Assembly (NCBI GenBank): GCA_021781815.1
Contig: JAJXWB010000002.1
Span: forward strand, 124,001-188,000
Length of the DNA stretch: 64,000 bases
Origin: Pseudomonadota bacterium
Lineage (GTDB): Bacteria; Pseudomonadota; Alphaproteobacteria; Rhizobiales; Beijerinckiaceae
Reading direction: 5' to 3'
Of the stretch, positions 26,502-35,776 are shown piece after piece. The position numbers and the translations under genes were made by a program. The notes below the pieces were generated by a model that was not told the DNA's origin, did not search any database, and was given only the letters and a program-made list of their open reading frames with translations. How positions within the stretch are numbered: position 1 is the stretch's first letter; every line of letters starts with the position of its first letter.

Positions 26502-26543
26502 GGGTCGCGCGCTGCGCCGCGCAAGCGCGCGACGGCGCGACCC
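26502..26543 (-). terminator. Hairpin after the GMC oxidoreductase gene
   Basis: An inverted repeat GGGTCGCGC / GCGCGACCC with a GC-rich interior, continued on the minus strand by CCATTTC. It lies 24 bases after the stop of the GMC gene and before the EI24-like gene on the same strand. Confidence 0.4.
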
Positions 26544-26566
26544 ATTTCTCGCCGCCCCTTTTCCGC

Positions 26567-28159
26567 TCAGGCCGCGCGAATCATGTCCGCCGCCTTTTCG
26601 GCGATCATGATCGAAGGGGCGTTGGTGTTGCCGCCGATCAGCGTCGGCATGATCGAGGCGTCGACAACGCGCAGGCCTTCGAGGCCATGCACGCGCAATT
26701 GCGCGTCCACGACCGCTGTGGCGGCGTCCGGCCCCATCGCGCAGGAGCCGACCGGGTGATAGACCGTGTCGACGCGCCGGCGCAGGAAATCGCGGATCTG
26801 CGCGTCGGTCTCGACGCCCTGCGTAAAGGCGTCGCGCGTGCGCAGCGCCTTCAGCGACGGCGCATCCATGATGCGTTGCGTCAGCTTGAAGCCGGCGACC
26901 ATCGCCTCGAGGTCCGCGGGGTCGCCGAAAAAATTCGGATCGATCTGCGGCGCAGCGAACGGATCGGCGCTGGCGAGCGTCACGCTGCCGCGGCTCTTCG
27001 GGCGCAGGAGGCATACGTGGCAGGTAAAGCCATGGCCGAGATGGCGCTTGCGCGCATGATCGTCGACCAGGCCCACGACGAAATGCAACTGGATGTCGGG
27101 AATTTCGAGATCGGGCCGCGTCTTCAGGAAACCGCCCGCTTCCGCAAAATTAGTCGAGACCATTCCCGAGCGCTCCCGTCGGTAGCGCGAAATTTCGCGT
27201 ATCAGCCGGACAATGCCGGGCAGGGAATAGCCGAGCGCGTCCAGCGACGCGGTTTTGTATCCGAAGGCGAAATCAGGATGGTCCTGCAGATTGGCGCCGA
27301 CGCCCGGCAGATGGTGCAGCGGCGCGACGCCGACCGACTTCAGCGCTGCAGCGTCGCCGACGCCTGACAGCATCAGGATTTGCGGCGAGCCGAAAGCGCC
27401 GCTCGACAGGATCACCTCGCGCCGCGCGCGAAACGATTTCGTTGTCGCGCCGATCTGGATCTCGGCGCCGACCGCGCGCCTGCCGTCGAACAGGATCCTG
27501 CGGATGCGCGCGCCGGTCTGCACGCACAGGTTCTGTCGCGTCCCGATGTGCGGGTGGATATAGGCGCGCGCCGCGCTGCATCGTTCGCCGTTGATCTGGG
27601 TCACCTGATAGAGGCCGCAGCCCTCCTGGCGGGCGCCGTTGAAATCGGTCGTGATGGGCAGTTGCGCTTCGCGCGCGGCGTCGAGGAAAGACGCCTGCAA
27701 TGGATTGCCCGTACGAAGTTCGGCGACGTTGAGCGGGCCGCCGCGGCCGTGGAATTCGTCCGCCAATGTCTCGTTATTCTCGGATTTCCTGAAGTAGGGC
27801 AGCACGTCCGCATAAGACCAGCCGGGATTGCCGAGCGAGGCCCAATGGTCGTAATCCCAGCGATGGCCGCGGATATAGACCATGGCGTTGATGCCGGACG
27901 ATCCGCCAAGCGTCTTGCCGCGCGGCTGGTAGCCGATGCGACCGCCCAGCCCCTGCTGCGGCACGGTGTCGTAAGCCCAGTTCCTGATCTTGCCCGGTAC
28001 GAGGATCGCGCCGGCGAGCGGCGTCCACACGGTCCAGTGCTTGCCGTCGTCGCCGGCCTCGAACAGCGCGACGGTGGTTCTGGAGTCCTCGCTCAGCCGC
28101 CCAGCGATCGCGCAACCGGACGATCCGCCGCCGAGCACGAGATAATCGAATTCCTCCAT
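26567..28159 (-). CDS. GMC-family FAD-dependent alcohol dehydrogenase
   Basis: A 530-residue glucose-methanol-choline oxidoreductase. The N-terminal FAD motif is [15 protein letters not shown]; the [20 protein letters not shown] block is GMC signature 1, and [17 protein letters not shown] is signature 2. The C-terminal catalytic His is in [10 protein letters not shown] and the second His/Asn in [16 protein letters not shown]. The closest named relatives are choline dehydrogenase BetA and alkanol dehydrogenase AlkJ; no betB or alkane genes adjoin, so the substrate is open. Divergent from the ACT gene. Confidence 0.9.
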   Translation of the reverse strand: MEEFDYLVLGGGSSGCAIAGRLSEDSRTTVALFEAGDDGKHWTVWTPLAGAILVPGKIRNWAYDTVPQQGLGGRIGYQPRGKTLGGSSGINAMVYIRGHRWDYDHWASLGNPGWSYADVLPYFRKSENNETLADEFHGRGGPLNVAELRTGNPLQASFLDAAREAQLPITTDFNGARQEGCGLYQVTQINGERCSAARAYIHPHIGTRQNLCVQTGARIRRILFDGRRAVGAEIQIGATTKSFRARREVILSSGAFGSPQILMLSGVGDAAALKSVGVAPLHHLPGVGANLQDHPDFAFGYKTASLDALGYSLPGIVRLIREISRYRRERSGMVSTNFAEAGGFLKTRPDLEIPDIQLHFVVGLVDDHARKRHLGHGFTCHVCLLRPKSRGSVTLASADPFAAPQIDPNFFGDPADLEAMVAGFKLTQRIMDAPSLKALRTRDAFTQGVETDAQIRDFLRRRVDTVYHPVGSCAMGPDAATAVVDAQLRVHGLEGLRVVDASIMPTLIGGNTNAPSIMIAEKAADMIRAA

Positions 28160-28217
28160 GACGCTCTCCCCTTTGCTCTCGTTTAGCCGTAAACTACAGG
28201 GCGTATCGCTCCGAGTG

Positions 28218-28234
28218 GAGTCGCCTTGCGACTC
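28218..28234. repeat. Short perfect hairpin between divergent genes
   Basis: GAGTCGC and GCGACTC form a 7-bp stem around CTT in the 135-bp divergent gap between the GMC gene and the ACT gene. It could be part of the ACT leader or an operator for a dimeric regulator; nothing in the sequence decides this. Confidence 0.35.
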
Positions 28235-28294
28235 GCATTGCGTTTTCGTTGGCTGCGCTGCAGGATCCCCGCCCGCCTCGATGGAACGACCGAC

Positions 28295-28825
28295 ATGAGC
28301 ACCCCTCTGGTTCTGACGCTGATTGGCGATGACAGGCCAGGATTGGTGGCCGCGGTGTCGCACGCCGTCGCCGCCAATGGTGCGACGTGGCTCGAAAGTC
28401 GGCTGGCGCATCTTTCCGGCAAGTTTGCGGGTATCGTTCTGGTCGGCGCTCCGGACGACAAGGCCGACGCCGTCATCGTCGCCCTGCGCGATCTCGAACG
28501 CGATGGCCTCAAGGTTACGGTCGAGCGCGGCGGCGCCGCCGCGGCGACCGAGCCGCCGGTGTGGCGCGAAAAACTTGATCTCGAGATCGTCGGCCACGAG
28601 CGGCCGGGGATCGTGCGCGACCTCACGCAGACATTGAAGGCGCTCGACGTAAACATCGAGGAGTTCTCGAGCGGCCTCGAAAGCGCGCCGTTCACAGGCG
28701 TCGAGATGTTCCGCGCGAAAGCGCGCGTGCGGCTACCGAATGGCCTTGCGCCGGGCGACGTGCGCCGAATGCTGGAGCGCCTGGCAGGCGAGATCATGGT
28801 CGATCTGACATTGTGCGACGACTGA
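28295..28825 (+). CDS. Double ACT-domain protein (glycine cleavage repressor-like, GcvR family)
   Basis: A 176-residue protein made of two ACT domains: one at the start (PLVLTLIGDDRPGLVAAVSHAV) and one near residue 98 (LDLEIVGHERPGIVRDLTQTL). ACT domains bind amino acids; the E. coli GcvR pair represses the glycine cleavage system through GcvA. No gcv genes are nearby, so the controlled pathway is unknown. The ATG at 28295 is used; an upstream start would add an unconserved arginine-rich stretch. Transcribed toward the PBP1A gene, 49 bases ahead. Confidence 0.85.
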   Translation: MSTPLVLTLIGDDRPGLVAAVSHAVAANGATWLESRLAHLSGKFAGIVLVGAPDDKADAVIVALRDLERDGLKVTVERGGAAAATEPPVWREKLDLEIVGHERPGIVRDLTQTLKALDVNIEEFSSGLESAPFTGVEMFRAKARVRLPNGLAPGDVRRMLERLAGEIMVDLTLCDD

Positions 28826-28874
28826 GCCGGACCTGCTCGCTTAACCAGCCCTTAATCCGCCTTCGTTAATCCTC

Positions 28875-31229
28875 ATGAACGCCGTCTCTGCGAGGCGAAA
28901 GACGGACATGTGGGGCTGGGGACGATCGAAGAAGAATGCGGGCGGTCGCGAACGGCGCGAGCCCGGCTTCGATGATCCGCGCGGGCAGACCCTGCGCGCC
29001 GAGCCTGACGATCGCGTCGCCGGCGGCCAGAACCGCCGCAAGAACGCGTCGCACGCTCGTCGCGAGCCGCGATTCGACGACGGCGACGATCTGCGCGCCG
29101 ATCCACGGGAGCACGCGGTGACGCGCAGGAAATCCGGCAGGGCCGAGGCGAGCGACGCGCGCGGTTCGAGCCGTCGCAGGCGATCCTCCCGATCGCTGGT
29201 TGGTCAATTCCTCTACTGGATGCTGGTGCTGGGCGTATGGGGGGCGATCGGAGCGGCTGGCGTCGTCACCTATTATGCGGCGCAACTGCCGCCGATCGAC
29301 CAGCTCGCGATCCCCAAGCGGCCGCCCAACATCGCGATCCTCGCCGAAGACGGCGAGGTGCTGGCCAATCGTGGCGACACGGGCGGCGCGGCGATTCGTC
29401 TCGGCGAACTGCCGCCCTATCTGCCGAAGGCTTTCATCGCGATCGAGGACCGACGTTTCTATTCGCATTGGGGCATCGATCCGATGGGCATCGCGCGCGC
29501 AGTGGCCGCCAATCTGCTCCATCGCGGCGGCGTGCAGGGCGGTTCGACGCTGACGCAGCAGCTCGCCAAAAACCTGTTCCTGACCCAGGAGCGCACGCTA
29601 AGTCGCAAGATTCAGGAAGCGATTCTGGCCCTTTGGCTTGAGCACAAATATTCGAAGGATCAGATCCTCGAACTCTATCTGAACCGCGTCTATTTCGGAT
29701 CGGGCGCCTATGGCGTCGAGGCCGCGACGCAGAAATATTTCGGACACAGCGCGCGCGAGGCGACGCTGGCCGAAGCCGCCGTGCTCGCAGGACTGATGAA
29801 GGCGCCGACGAAGCTCGCGCCGAATCGCAATCCCGAGGGCGCGAGCGAACGCGCGGCGCAGGTCATCACAGCGATGGCGCAGGAAGGGCACATCACCGAA
29901 ACCATGGCCAAAGTAGCGCTCGGGCGCCCTGCCCTGGCGGTGCACGAAACGGCGGGGTCGATCAACTATGCCGCCGATTACGTGATGGATGTGCTCGACG
30001 ACACGATTGGCGCGATCGACGAGGACATCGTCGTCACCACGACGCTCAGCGGCCGCATGCAGGCGGCGGCCGAGCGCGCGCTGACGGAGGAACTCGACAA
30101 GAAGGGCGGCAAGTTCAACGTCTCGCAGGGCGCATTGGTCGCGCTCGATCCCGGCGGCGCCGTTCGCGCGCTCGTCGGCGGGCGGAACTACCAGGAAAGT
30201 CAGTTCAACCGCGCTGTCGCCGCCCATCGCCAGCCGGGCTCCTCGTTCAAGCCGTTCGTCTATCTGACCGCGCTTGAAAAGGGGCTGACGCCGGAGACGG
30301 TGCGCGAGGACGGTCCGATCAACGTCAAGGGCTGGCGTCCCGAGAACTACAGCCACGAATATTTCGGTCCGGTGACTCTCACCAACGCGCTCGCCCTGTC
30401 GCTGAACACGGTCGCCGTTCGGCTCGGCCTTGAGGTCGGGCCGCGCGCCGTCGTCGCCACGGCGCACCGCCTGGGCATCCAGTCGGAACTGCAGCCGAAC
30501 GCCTCGATCGCGCTCGGCACCAGTGAAGTGACTCCTCTCGAACTTGTCACGGCCTATGCGCCGTTCGCCAATGGCGGCATTGGCGTGCAGTCCTATGTCA
30601 TCACGAAGGTGCGGACGGCCGATGGCAAGCTGCTCTACCAGCGCCGCGGATCGTCGAACGGCCGGATGATCGAGCCGCAATATGTCGCGATGATGAATGC
30701 GATGATGGAGGAGACGCTGCTCACCGGCACGGCCCGCAAGGCCGAACTGCCGGGCTGGCAGGCGGCCGGCAAGACCGGCACCTCGCAGGAATTTCGCGAC
30801 GCCTGGTTCGTCGGCTACACCAGCGCGCTTGTCGCAGGCGTCTGGCTCGGCAACGATGATTCCTCGCCGACGAAGCACGCCTCCGGCGGCAATCTGCCAG
30901 TCGAAATCTGGAGCCGCTTCATGCGCGAGGCCTTGAAAGGCGCGCCGGTCGCCGCGCTTCCTGGCGGCGTATGGAGTTCGGCGGCGCCGCCCGCCGATAT
31001 CCCGACGGCGCGTGGCCCAGATCCCGCTGGTCCCCCGCTGGTCGGAGCGGGACCAACGAGCCAGACGCCGCAACGCCAGGCTCAGCGTCCCGCGCCGCTC
31101 GCCCCTGGGCAGAAGCCGCGCAGCATCGACGACCTGCTGCCGCCTGCCGACATAGGCCAGCCTACCGCGCGCGACGCGCGCGCCGCCCCGCGCGAGAAGA
31201 ATTTCCTCGAAAAACTGTTCGGCGGGTGA
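28875..31229 (+). CDS. Class A penicillin-binding protein, PBP1A family
   Basis: 784 residues: about 110 cytoplasmic, highly basic residues, one membrane segment (YWMLVLGVWGAIGAAGVVTYY), a GT51 glycosyltransferase domain (IEDRRFYSHWGIDPMGIARA, then GGSTLTQQLAKN) and a transpeptidase domain with SxxK PGSSFKPF, SLN (ALSLNTVAVRL) and KTGTS. The C-terminal 60 residues are proline/alanine-rich. It polymerises and crosslinks peptidoglycan. The cytoplasmic tail is longer and more arginine-rich than usual. ATG 28875 is used; an in-frame ATG at 28908 is an alternative. Confidence 0.93.
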   Translation: MNAVSARRKTDMWGWGRSKKNAGGRERREPGFDDPRGQTLRAEPDDRVAGGQNRRKNASHARREPRFDDGDDLRADPREHAVTRRKSGRAEASDARGSSRRRRSSRSLVGQFLYWMLVLGVWGAIGAAGVVTYYAAQLPPIDQLAIPKRPPNIAILAEDGEVLANRGDTGGAAIRLGELPPYLPKAFIAIEDRRFYSHWGIDPMGIARAVAANLLHRGGVQGGSTLTQQLAKNLFLTQERTLSRKIQEAILALWLEHKYSKDQILELYLNRVYFGSGAYGVEAATQKYFGHSAREATLAEAAVLAGLMKAPTKLAPNRNPEGASERAAQVITAMAQEGHITETMAKVALGRPALAVHETAGSINYAADYVMDVLDDTIGAIDEDIVVTTTLSGRMQAAAERALTEELDKKGGKFNVSQGALVALDPGGAVRALVGGRNYQESQFNRAVAAHRQPGSSFKPFVYLTALEKGLTPETVREDGPINVKGWRPENYSHEYFGPVTLTNALALSLNTVAVRLGLEVGPRAVVATAHRLGIQSELQPNASIALGTSEVTPLELVTAYAPFANGGIGVQSYVITKVRTADGKLLYQRRGSSNGRMIEPQYVAMMNAMMEETLLTGTARKAELPGWQAAGKTGTSQEFRDAWFVGYTSALVAGVWLGNDDSSPTKHASGGNLPVEIWSRFMREALKGAPVAALPGGVWSSAAPPADIPTARGPDPAGPPLVGAGPTSQTPQRQAQRPAPLAPGQKPRSIDDLLPPADIGQPTARDARAAPREKNFLEKLFGG

Positions 31230-31254
31230 GCGGCGTGTCGGACGTGCGCCGTCT

Positions 31255-31500
31255 TCAGTGCAGGCTCACGGTCTGCAGTTGATTTTCCCAGGCGCTGGCT
31301 ACGGCTGTGTCGCGCGAATCGGCGAGCACGATCGGCGCGCCCTCCGCCGAAAGCAGCGCGAACAGTTTGAGGCCAGGCTGAAGATCGGAAGCCTGCGGAA
31401 ACAGCCTCTTCACGTCGTCGGACATCATTTCGCGCACATAGGCGACCTGACCGGCGCCGAGCCGGGCGAATTGTTCGGGGGTGAAAGGCGAATGTGTCAT
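31255..31500 (-). CDS. DUF1150 family small protein
   Basis: An 81-residue protein matching the DUF1150 family of Rhizobiales: begins MTHSPFTPEQFARLGAG and carries the conserved APIVLADSRDTAVASAWENQL near the C-terminus. No enzymatic motif or membrane segment. In this lineage it is regularly found directly downstream of an hsp20 gene, as here (76-bp gap), which suggests a stress-linked role; function unknown. Confidence 0.85.
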   Translation of the reverse strand: MTHSPFTPEQFARLGAGQVAYVREMMSDDVKRLFPQASDLQPGLKLFALLSAEGAPIVLADSRDTAVASAWENQLQTVSLH

Positions 31501-31576
31501 CTGTCTCTCCTTGCGGCCTCTGCGAGGCCCGCGTTGCGGCGCCGACTTCATCGCGCGCCGGTCCTGAACCGACGCG

Positions 31577-32005
31577 TCAGTCGCGCGCCAGAATGTCGAT
31601 CCTCCTGACGATTCTCTCCGGCTCGGGGCGGACGAGATCGACCGAGAGCAGTCCGTTCGACAGGTCTGCGCTCAGCACCTGCATTCCGTCCGCCAGCAGG
31701 AACGCCCGCTGGAACTGCCGCGCCGCTATGCCGCGGTGCAGGTAGGTGCGCTCGCGATCGTCCTGTTGCCGGCCCCGGATCACAAGCTGGTTTTCTTCCA
31801 CCGTGATCTCGAGTTGGGCGCGCGTGAAGCCCGCCACCGCCAGAGTGATGCGTAGACGCTCGGGATCGCTCTCCGTGCGGGCGAGCCGCTCAATGTTATA
31901 GGGCGGGTAACCGTCCGTCGCCGCCCGGGACACGCGGTCCAGAGCGCGCTCGATCGTCTCGAAGCCGAGCAGAAACGGGGAATTCAGGGCAGGCGGACGC
32001 GACAT
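31577..32005 (-). CDS. Small heat-shock protein, Hsp20/alpha-crystallin
   Basis: A 142-residue Hsp20. The alpha-crystallin domain runs from about residue 35 to 135, with YNIERLARTESDPERLRITLAVAGF, the LVIRGRQQDD strand and a C-terminal NGLLSVDLVRP that corresponds to the GVL-type strand. It binds unfolded proteins under stress. The ATG at 32005 is preceded by GAGGGG at 8-bp spacing, within a palindromic leader. Confidence 0.93.
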   Translation of the reverse strand: MSRPPALNSPFLLGFETIERALDRVSRAATDGYPPYNIERLARTESDPERLRITLAVAGFTRAQLEITVEENQLVIRGRQQDDRERTYLHRGIAARQFQRAFLLADGMQVLSADLSNGLLSVDLVRPEPERIVRRIDILARD

Positions 32006-32043
32006 TCTCGAAGCCCCTCAGGCGCCTCATGAGGCGGCGCCCG
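32006..32043 (-). promoter_or_regulatory. Candidate structured leader (RNA thermometer-like) of hsp20
   Basis: Just upstream of hsp20 the mRNA would contain a perfect 14-base palindrome CGCCTCATGAGGCG (32023-32036), then CTGAGGGG, which includes the ribosome-binding site. The CCTCA of the palindrome can pair either with the TGAGG inside the palindrome or with the TGAGG that forms the Shine-Dalgarno, so the site could be masked. Rhizobial hsp20 genes often carry ROSE-type thermometers; this one does not show a clear ROSE consensus. Confidence 0.35.
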
Positions 32044-32294
32044 GAATGGCGCGCCGCGCTACAATGGAAGATATGGCTGGCCTTTGTGTCGTTTCAAGAG
32101 CCCGCCCAGCAGCTTGCCGACAGGCCTGGTTTGACGCGGCCAACGGCGCGTGGCTGGCGATGGCCGCCTTCGACCTCATCGCGACACTGGCGTGACGCCC
32201 GTGGTTGGTGCTAAGGGTCGGAGCCGGTCCGAAGTGGTGGGGCCTTCGGAGCGGCCAATCAGGGGCGGCTCGTCCCGTAACCGGAACGTTCTGC

Positions 32295-33539
32295 GTGACG
32301 AAGCACAAAACCCTCTCCGAATATGCGCTGCGGCGCTACCGTCTGGCTGGCAAGGCCATCCTCGATGAACACGGCAACCCGTTCTTTGCGGCGACGGATA
32401 CGCTCAAGGCGGAGATCCAGTCGCGCGGCGCCGGGCATTTCGTCAGCTTCGCCAATTACGACTATCTCGGTCTCGCCGACCACCCCGAGGTGAAGGCCGC
32501 GGCGCATCAGGCCGTGGACAGGTTCGGCGTGGGGGCGCTTGCTTCCCGCCTCGTGGGCGGCGAACGATCGACCCATCAGAAATTCGAGGACGACCTGGCG
32601 AAATTCCTCGGCGTCGAGGCGACGCTGTCGCTTGTTTCCGGCTACCTAACCAATCTGACCGTCATTACCCACATCATGGCGAAACGCGACGCGATCTTTC
32701 TGGATGAATTGTCGCATAACAGCGTCGCCACAGGCGCCCGCACCTCGGACGCGACGCAGATCGTGTTCCGGCACAATGACCTCGACCACCTTGACCAGCT
32801 CCTCACCGAAAACCGCGACAAATTCAAGAATGCGCTGATCGTGGTCGAGAGCCTCTATTCGATGGACGGCGATACGGTCGATCTCGCCCGCATTGTCGAG
32901 CTGAAGGAAAAGCACCAGGTCTGGCTTCTGGTCGACGAAGCCCATTCAATTGGCGTGCTCGGCAAGCGTGGCGCAGGCCTGTGCGAATATTGCGGCGTCG
33001 ATCCCGCGCGCGTCGATCTGATCATAGGCACGCTGTCGAAATCCTTCGCATCCTGCGGCGGCTTCGTCGCAGGCCAGCGCGGCCTGATCGACTGGATGAA
33101 ATTCACGCTGCCGGGATTCGTGTACAGCGTCGGCCTGTCGCCGGTCATCACGGCGGCTGCAGCCAAGGCGCTCGAATTGATTCAGACCGAATCCTGGCGC
33201 GTGGCGAAAGTCGCGCACAATGCGGAATTCCTGCGCGACACGGCGCAGGCCGCAGGCCTCGACACCGGCCCCGCGATCGGGCGCGCCGTCGTGCCGATCC
33301 TGTTCAACTCGATCTGGGAGACGATGGCTGTGTCCCAGCATCTTCTCGAACATGGCGTCTACGTGCCGCCGGTCGTGCAGGTAGGCGTGCCCAAGGACAA
33401 GCCGCGTCTGCGGTTCTTCATCTCGGCCAGCCATACCGAGGAAGAGATCAGGCAGGTCGTGCAATTGATCGTCGATCGTCCGCTCGTCGAGCCGCCGCGC
33501 CAGCCGGCCCCGACGGCGACCGTCGCCGCGGCGCTCTGA
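32295..33539 (+). CDS. spt: Alpha-oxoamine synthase, serine palmitoyltransferase candidate
   Basis: A 414-residue PLP enzyme of the alpha-oxoamine synthase family (serine palmitoyltransferase, KBL, AONS, ALAS). Internal aldimine Lys249 lies in GTLSKSFASCGGFVAG, Asp214/His217 in VDEAHSIGVLG, the cofactor-stacking His141 in ELSHNS and GGERSTH at 89-94. The enzyme would condense serine with an acyl thioester to 3-ketosphinganine. Biotin or heme neighbours are absent, while the next genes encode a ceramide-synthase-like acyltransferase, a DES1-like desaturase and a fatty acid hydroxylase, which argues for sphingoid base synthesis. The GTG at 32295 follows GGAA at 8 bp; an in-frame ATG at 32205 would add 30 unlikely residues. 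Confidence 0.82.
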   Translation: MTKHKTLSEYALRRYRLAGKAILDEHGNPFFAATDTLKAEIQSRGAGHFVSFANYDYLGLADHPEVKAAAHQAVDRFGVGALASRLVGGERSTHQKFEDDLAKFLGVEATLSLVSGYLTNLTVITHIMAKRDAIFLDELSHNSVATGARTSDATQIVFRHNDLDHLDQLLTENRDKFKNALIVVESLYSMDGDTVDLARIVELKEKHQVWLLVDEAHSIGVLGKRGAGLCEYCGVDPARVDLIIGTLSKSFASCGGFVAGQRGLIDWMKFTLPGFVYSVGLSPVITAAAAKALELIQTESWRVAKVAHNAEFLRDTAQAAGLDTGPAIGRAVVPILFNSIWETMAVSQHLLEHGVYVPPVVQVGVPKDKPRLRFFISASHTEEEIRQVVQLIVDRPLVEPPRQPAPTATVAAAL

Positions 33540-33607
33540 CACATAAAATATAGATTAATTGTTCCGCTGCATTTGGTTGGTTCGTCCGCGCGTGCTATTG
33601 GCGCGCC

Positions 33608-34774
33608 ATGACCGTGCCGTCAAAGCTCTCCGCCGCCGTCCAGGTCGCGCCTGTCGCAGGCATTCGCGACTTCATGGAATTCTGCCGCGTTCCGAGGCTG
33701 CTCTACGAAGGGCGGGCGGGCTTCGCGCCCTCCCTCGACGTAGAGCGTTGGACGCTTTACGCCCACAAGCTCAATCCTCACTACAATCTCGTGCGGTCGC
33801 AGGCGTTTCTCGCAAGGCGCGACGGCAGGACCGTCGGCCGCGTCGAGGCGCAGATCTACAAGGATATCGCGCCGAGGGGCGCCTCGCCCGCGCAGTTCGG
33901 TTCACTTGACGCCATCGACGATCGCGACGTGGTTGCGGCGCTGCTGTCGGCGGTCGAGACCTGGCTTGCACAGCAGGGCGCGACAACGATCCACGGACCG
34001 TTCTCGCCCTCGATCAACAGCGAATGCGGCATGCTCGTGCAGGGGGTCGACGCGGCTCCCATGGTGTTCATGCCCTGGCATCCGCCCTATCTCGGCGCGC
34101 ATGTCGAGGCGCTGGGCTACGCGAAGGCGCGGGATCTGATTTCGTACCGCTACGATATTTCAGGCAAGGATCGGGAATTCGAGCCCGTCCTGCTCAATCG
34201 CAAGGAATGGCGCGATCGCCTGCGGTTCCGCCCTCTGCGTTTGAACGACCTCGCCTCCGAGGTTGGCCTGATGACGGATTTGTTCAACGACGCCTGGTCC
34301 GGCAACTGGGGCTTCGTGCCGATTACGCGCGACGAATTCAAATCGATGGCCGATAGCCTGAAATTTCTGATGACGGAGGACTACGGCTTCGTCACGGAAA
34401 TCGACGGCGAGCCGGTTTCCTTTGGCATCATCGTGCCGAACCTGCACGACATAGCCGCCGATTTCGACGGGCGCCTGGGCCTGGCCGGATTGCCGAAGCT
34501 GATCGGGCGCATCCGCCGCAAGCCCTACAAGTCGGGTCGTCTCGCCCTGTACGGGATGAAGCAGTCGCTGCACAGGAGCGCGCGCGGCGGGGTCGTCGTG
34601 ATGACGATGGTCGAGCACATGAAACTTACCAGCCGCAAGATTGCGCTGGATCATATCGAATTCGGCTGGGTTCTCGAAGATAACGTCGGTATGCGCAAGC
34701 CGATCGAAATGAGCGGCGCGAAAATAGATAAGATACATCGAATTTACGAGAAGCGCCTCGCCGGAGCGCCCTGA
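33608..34774 (+). CDS. GNAT-fold acyltransferase, bacterial ceramide synthase candidate
   Basis: A 388-residue protein of the YghO-like GNAT family, often misnamed dATP pyrophosphohydrolase. Diagnostic stretches are HGPFSPSINSECGMLVQG near residue 130, FMPWHPPYLGAHVEALGY, and the second half NDAWSGNWGFVPITRDEF with EYGFV-like EDYGFVTEIDGEPV. From memory, bCerS of Caulobacter, which N-acylates 3-ketosphinganine, belongs to this family; that assignment rests on recall, not a search. Lying 68 bases after the serine-palmitoyltransferase candidate, it would transfer an acyl chain to the sphingoid amine. The gap before it is AT-rich (ATAAAATATAGATTAATTG) and may hold a promoter. Confidence 0.75.
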   Translation: MTVPSKLSAAVQVAPVAGIRDFMEFCRVPRLLYEGRAGFAPSLDVERWTLYAHKLNPHYNLVRSQAFLARRDGRTVGRVEAQIYKDIAPRGASPAQFGSLDAIDDRDVVAALLSAVETWLAQQGATTIHGPFSPSINSECGMLVQGVDAAPMVFMPWHPPYLGAHVEALGYAKARDLISYRYDISGKDREFEPVLLNRKEWRDRLRFRPLRLNDLASEVGLMTDLFNDAWSGNWGFVPITRDEFKSMADSLKFLMTEDYGFVTEIDGEPVSFGIIVPNLHDIAADFDGRLGLAGLPKLIGRIRRKPYKSGRLALYGMKQSLHRSARGGVVVMTMVEHMKLTSRKIALDHIEFGWVLEDNVGMRKPIEMSGAKIDKIHRIYEKRLAGAP

Positions 34775-34808
34775 CAGCGCAGGCAAGCCGAAGGGCCGGA
34801 AGCTGGAC

Positions 34809-35765
34809 ATGGACGTCATACTCGATATTACCTCGACTGGCATCGACCGCTCGCACGTGCTGAGGCGTCGGGCGATTCTCGATGCGCATCCGGAGGTGCG
34901 CGACCTGTTCGTGCGCGATATCCGGACGTTCTGGATCACCTTCGGCATTTTCGTTGGCCAGTGCCTGATTGCGGCCTGGATGGGCCATCTCGGCATGCAT
35001 TACTGGTGGGCGACACTGATTCTCGCCTATTGCGTCGGCGCGTTCGCCAATCACGCGATGTTCGTCATCATCCACGATTCCATCCACAATGCAGTGTTCG
35101 CGAGCCCCTTCCTCAACAAGCTGAACGCGATCCTCGCCGATCTGCCGAACGCCTTTCCAACCGCGATGGGCTTTCGCTGCTACCATGTGAAGCACCATTC
35201 ACACCTCAGCGCCTACGATTACGACGCCGACGTGCCGAGCGACTGGGAGGCGAACCTCGTCGGCAACGTCTGGTGGCGCAAGGCGCTCTGGCTGTTCTTC
35301 TTTCCAGTGATGCAACTCACGCGTATCTATCGCCTGAAAGGCACGGTGCCGATCTGGGGGCCATGGACCTACGCGAATTTTGCGATCATCGGCGTGTTCG
35401 ACTTTCTCGTCTGGCATTTCCTCGGCGGCAATGCGCTGTTCTACCTGTTCGCGTCCTTCTGGTTCTCGGTCGGCCTGCACCCGCTCGGCGCGCGCTGGAT
35501 CCAGGAGCATTACGCGGCGTGGCCGGCGCAGGGCACGTTCGACTACTATGGACCGCTCAACACGGTTGCGCTCAACATCGGCTATCACAACGAGCATCAC
35601 GATTTTCAGGAAATTCCGTGGGCTCTGTTGCCCAAGGTCAGGGCGATCGCGCCGGAGTATTACGACAACCTTCATTTCCATAAATCGTGGCTGAAGCTGT
35701 TTTCCGACTTCATCTTCGACCCGCGCTATTCGTTGCACAGCCGCACCGCAAACACGGCGCAGTGA
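34809..35765 (+). CDS. DES1-like sphingolipid delta-4 desaturase / C4-hydroxylase
   Basis: A 318-residue di-iron membrane desaturase. Histidine boxes: HDSIH (89-93), HVKHH (126-130) and HNEHH (260-264). Beyond the boxes, it strongly resembles eukaryotic dihydroceramide desaturase DES1/DEGS1: the N-terminal RRRAILDAHPEVRDLF, GLHPLGARWIQEHY, DYYGPLNTVALNIGYHNEHHDF and PEYYDNL all have close counterparts there. DEGS1 inserts the 4,5 double bond into ceramide, and DEGS2 also hydroxylates C4. Four to five hydrophobic segments. Placed between ceramide-synthase-like and 2-hydroxylase-like genes, it very likely acts on a sphingoid base. Judged by eye; no alignment was run. Confidence 0.85.
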   Translation: MDVILDITSTGIDRSHVLRRRAILDAHPEVRDLFVRDIRTFWITFGIFVGQCLIAAWMGHLGMHYWWATLILAYCVGAFANHAMFVIIHDSIHNAVFASPFLNKLNAILADLPNAFPTAMGFRCYHVKHHSHLSAYDYDADVPSDWEANLVGNVWWRKALWLFFFPVMQLTRIYRLKGTVPIWGPWTYANFAIIGVFDFLVWHFLGGNALFYLFASFWFSVGLHPLGARWIQEHYAAWPAQGTFDYYGPLNTVALNIGYHNEHHDFQEIPWALLPKVRAIAPEYYDNLHFHKSWLKLFSDFIFDPRYSLHSRTANTAQ

Positions 35766-35776
35766 GGAGACTGGCG

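Noticed and set aside
32295..33539. 5-aminolevulinate synthase, biotin KAPA synthase or KBL
   Set aside because: All share the fold and the Lys motif, but there are no heme, biotin or threonine-degradation neighbours, whereas sphingolipid-type genes follow directly.
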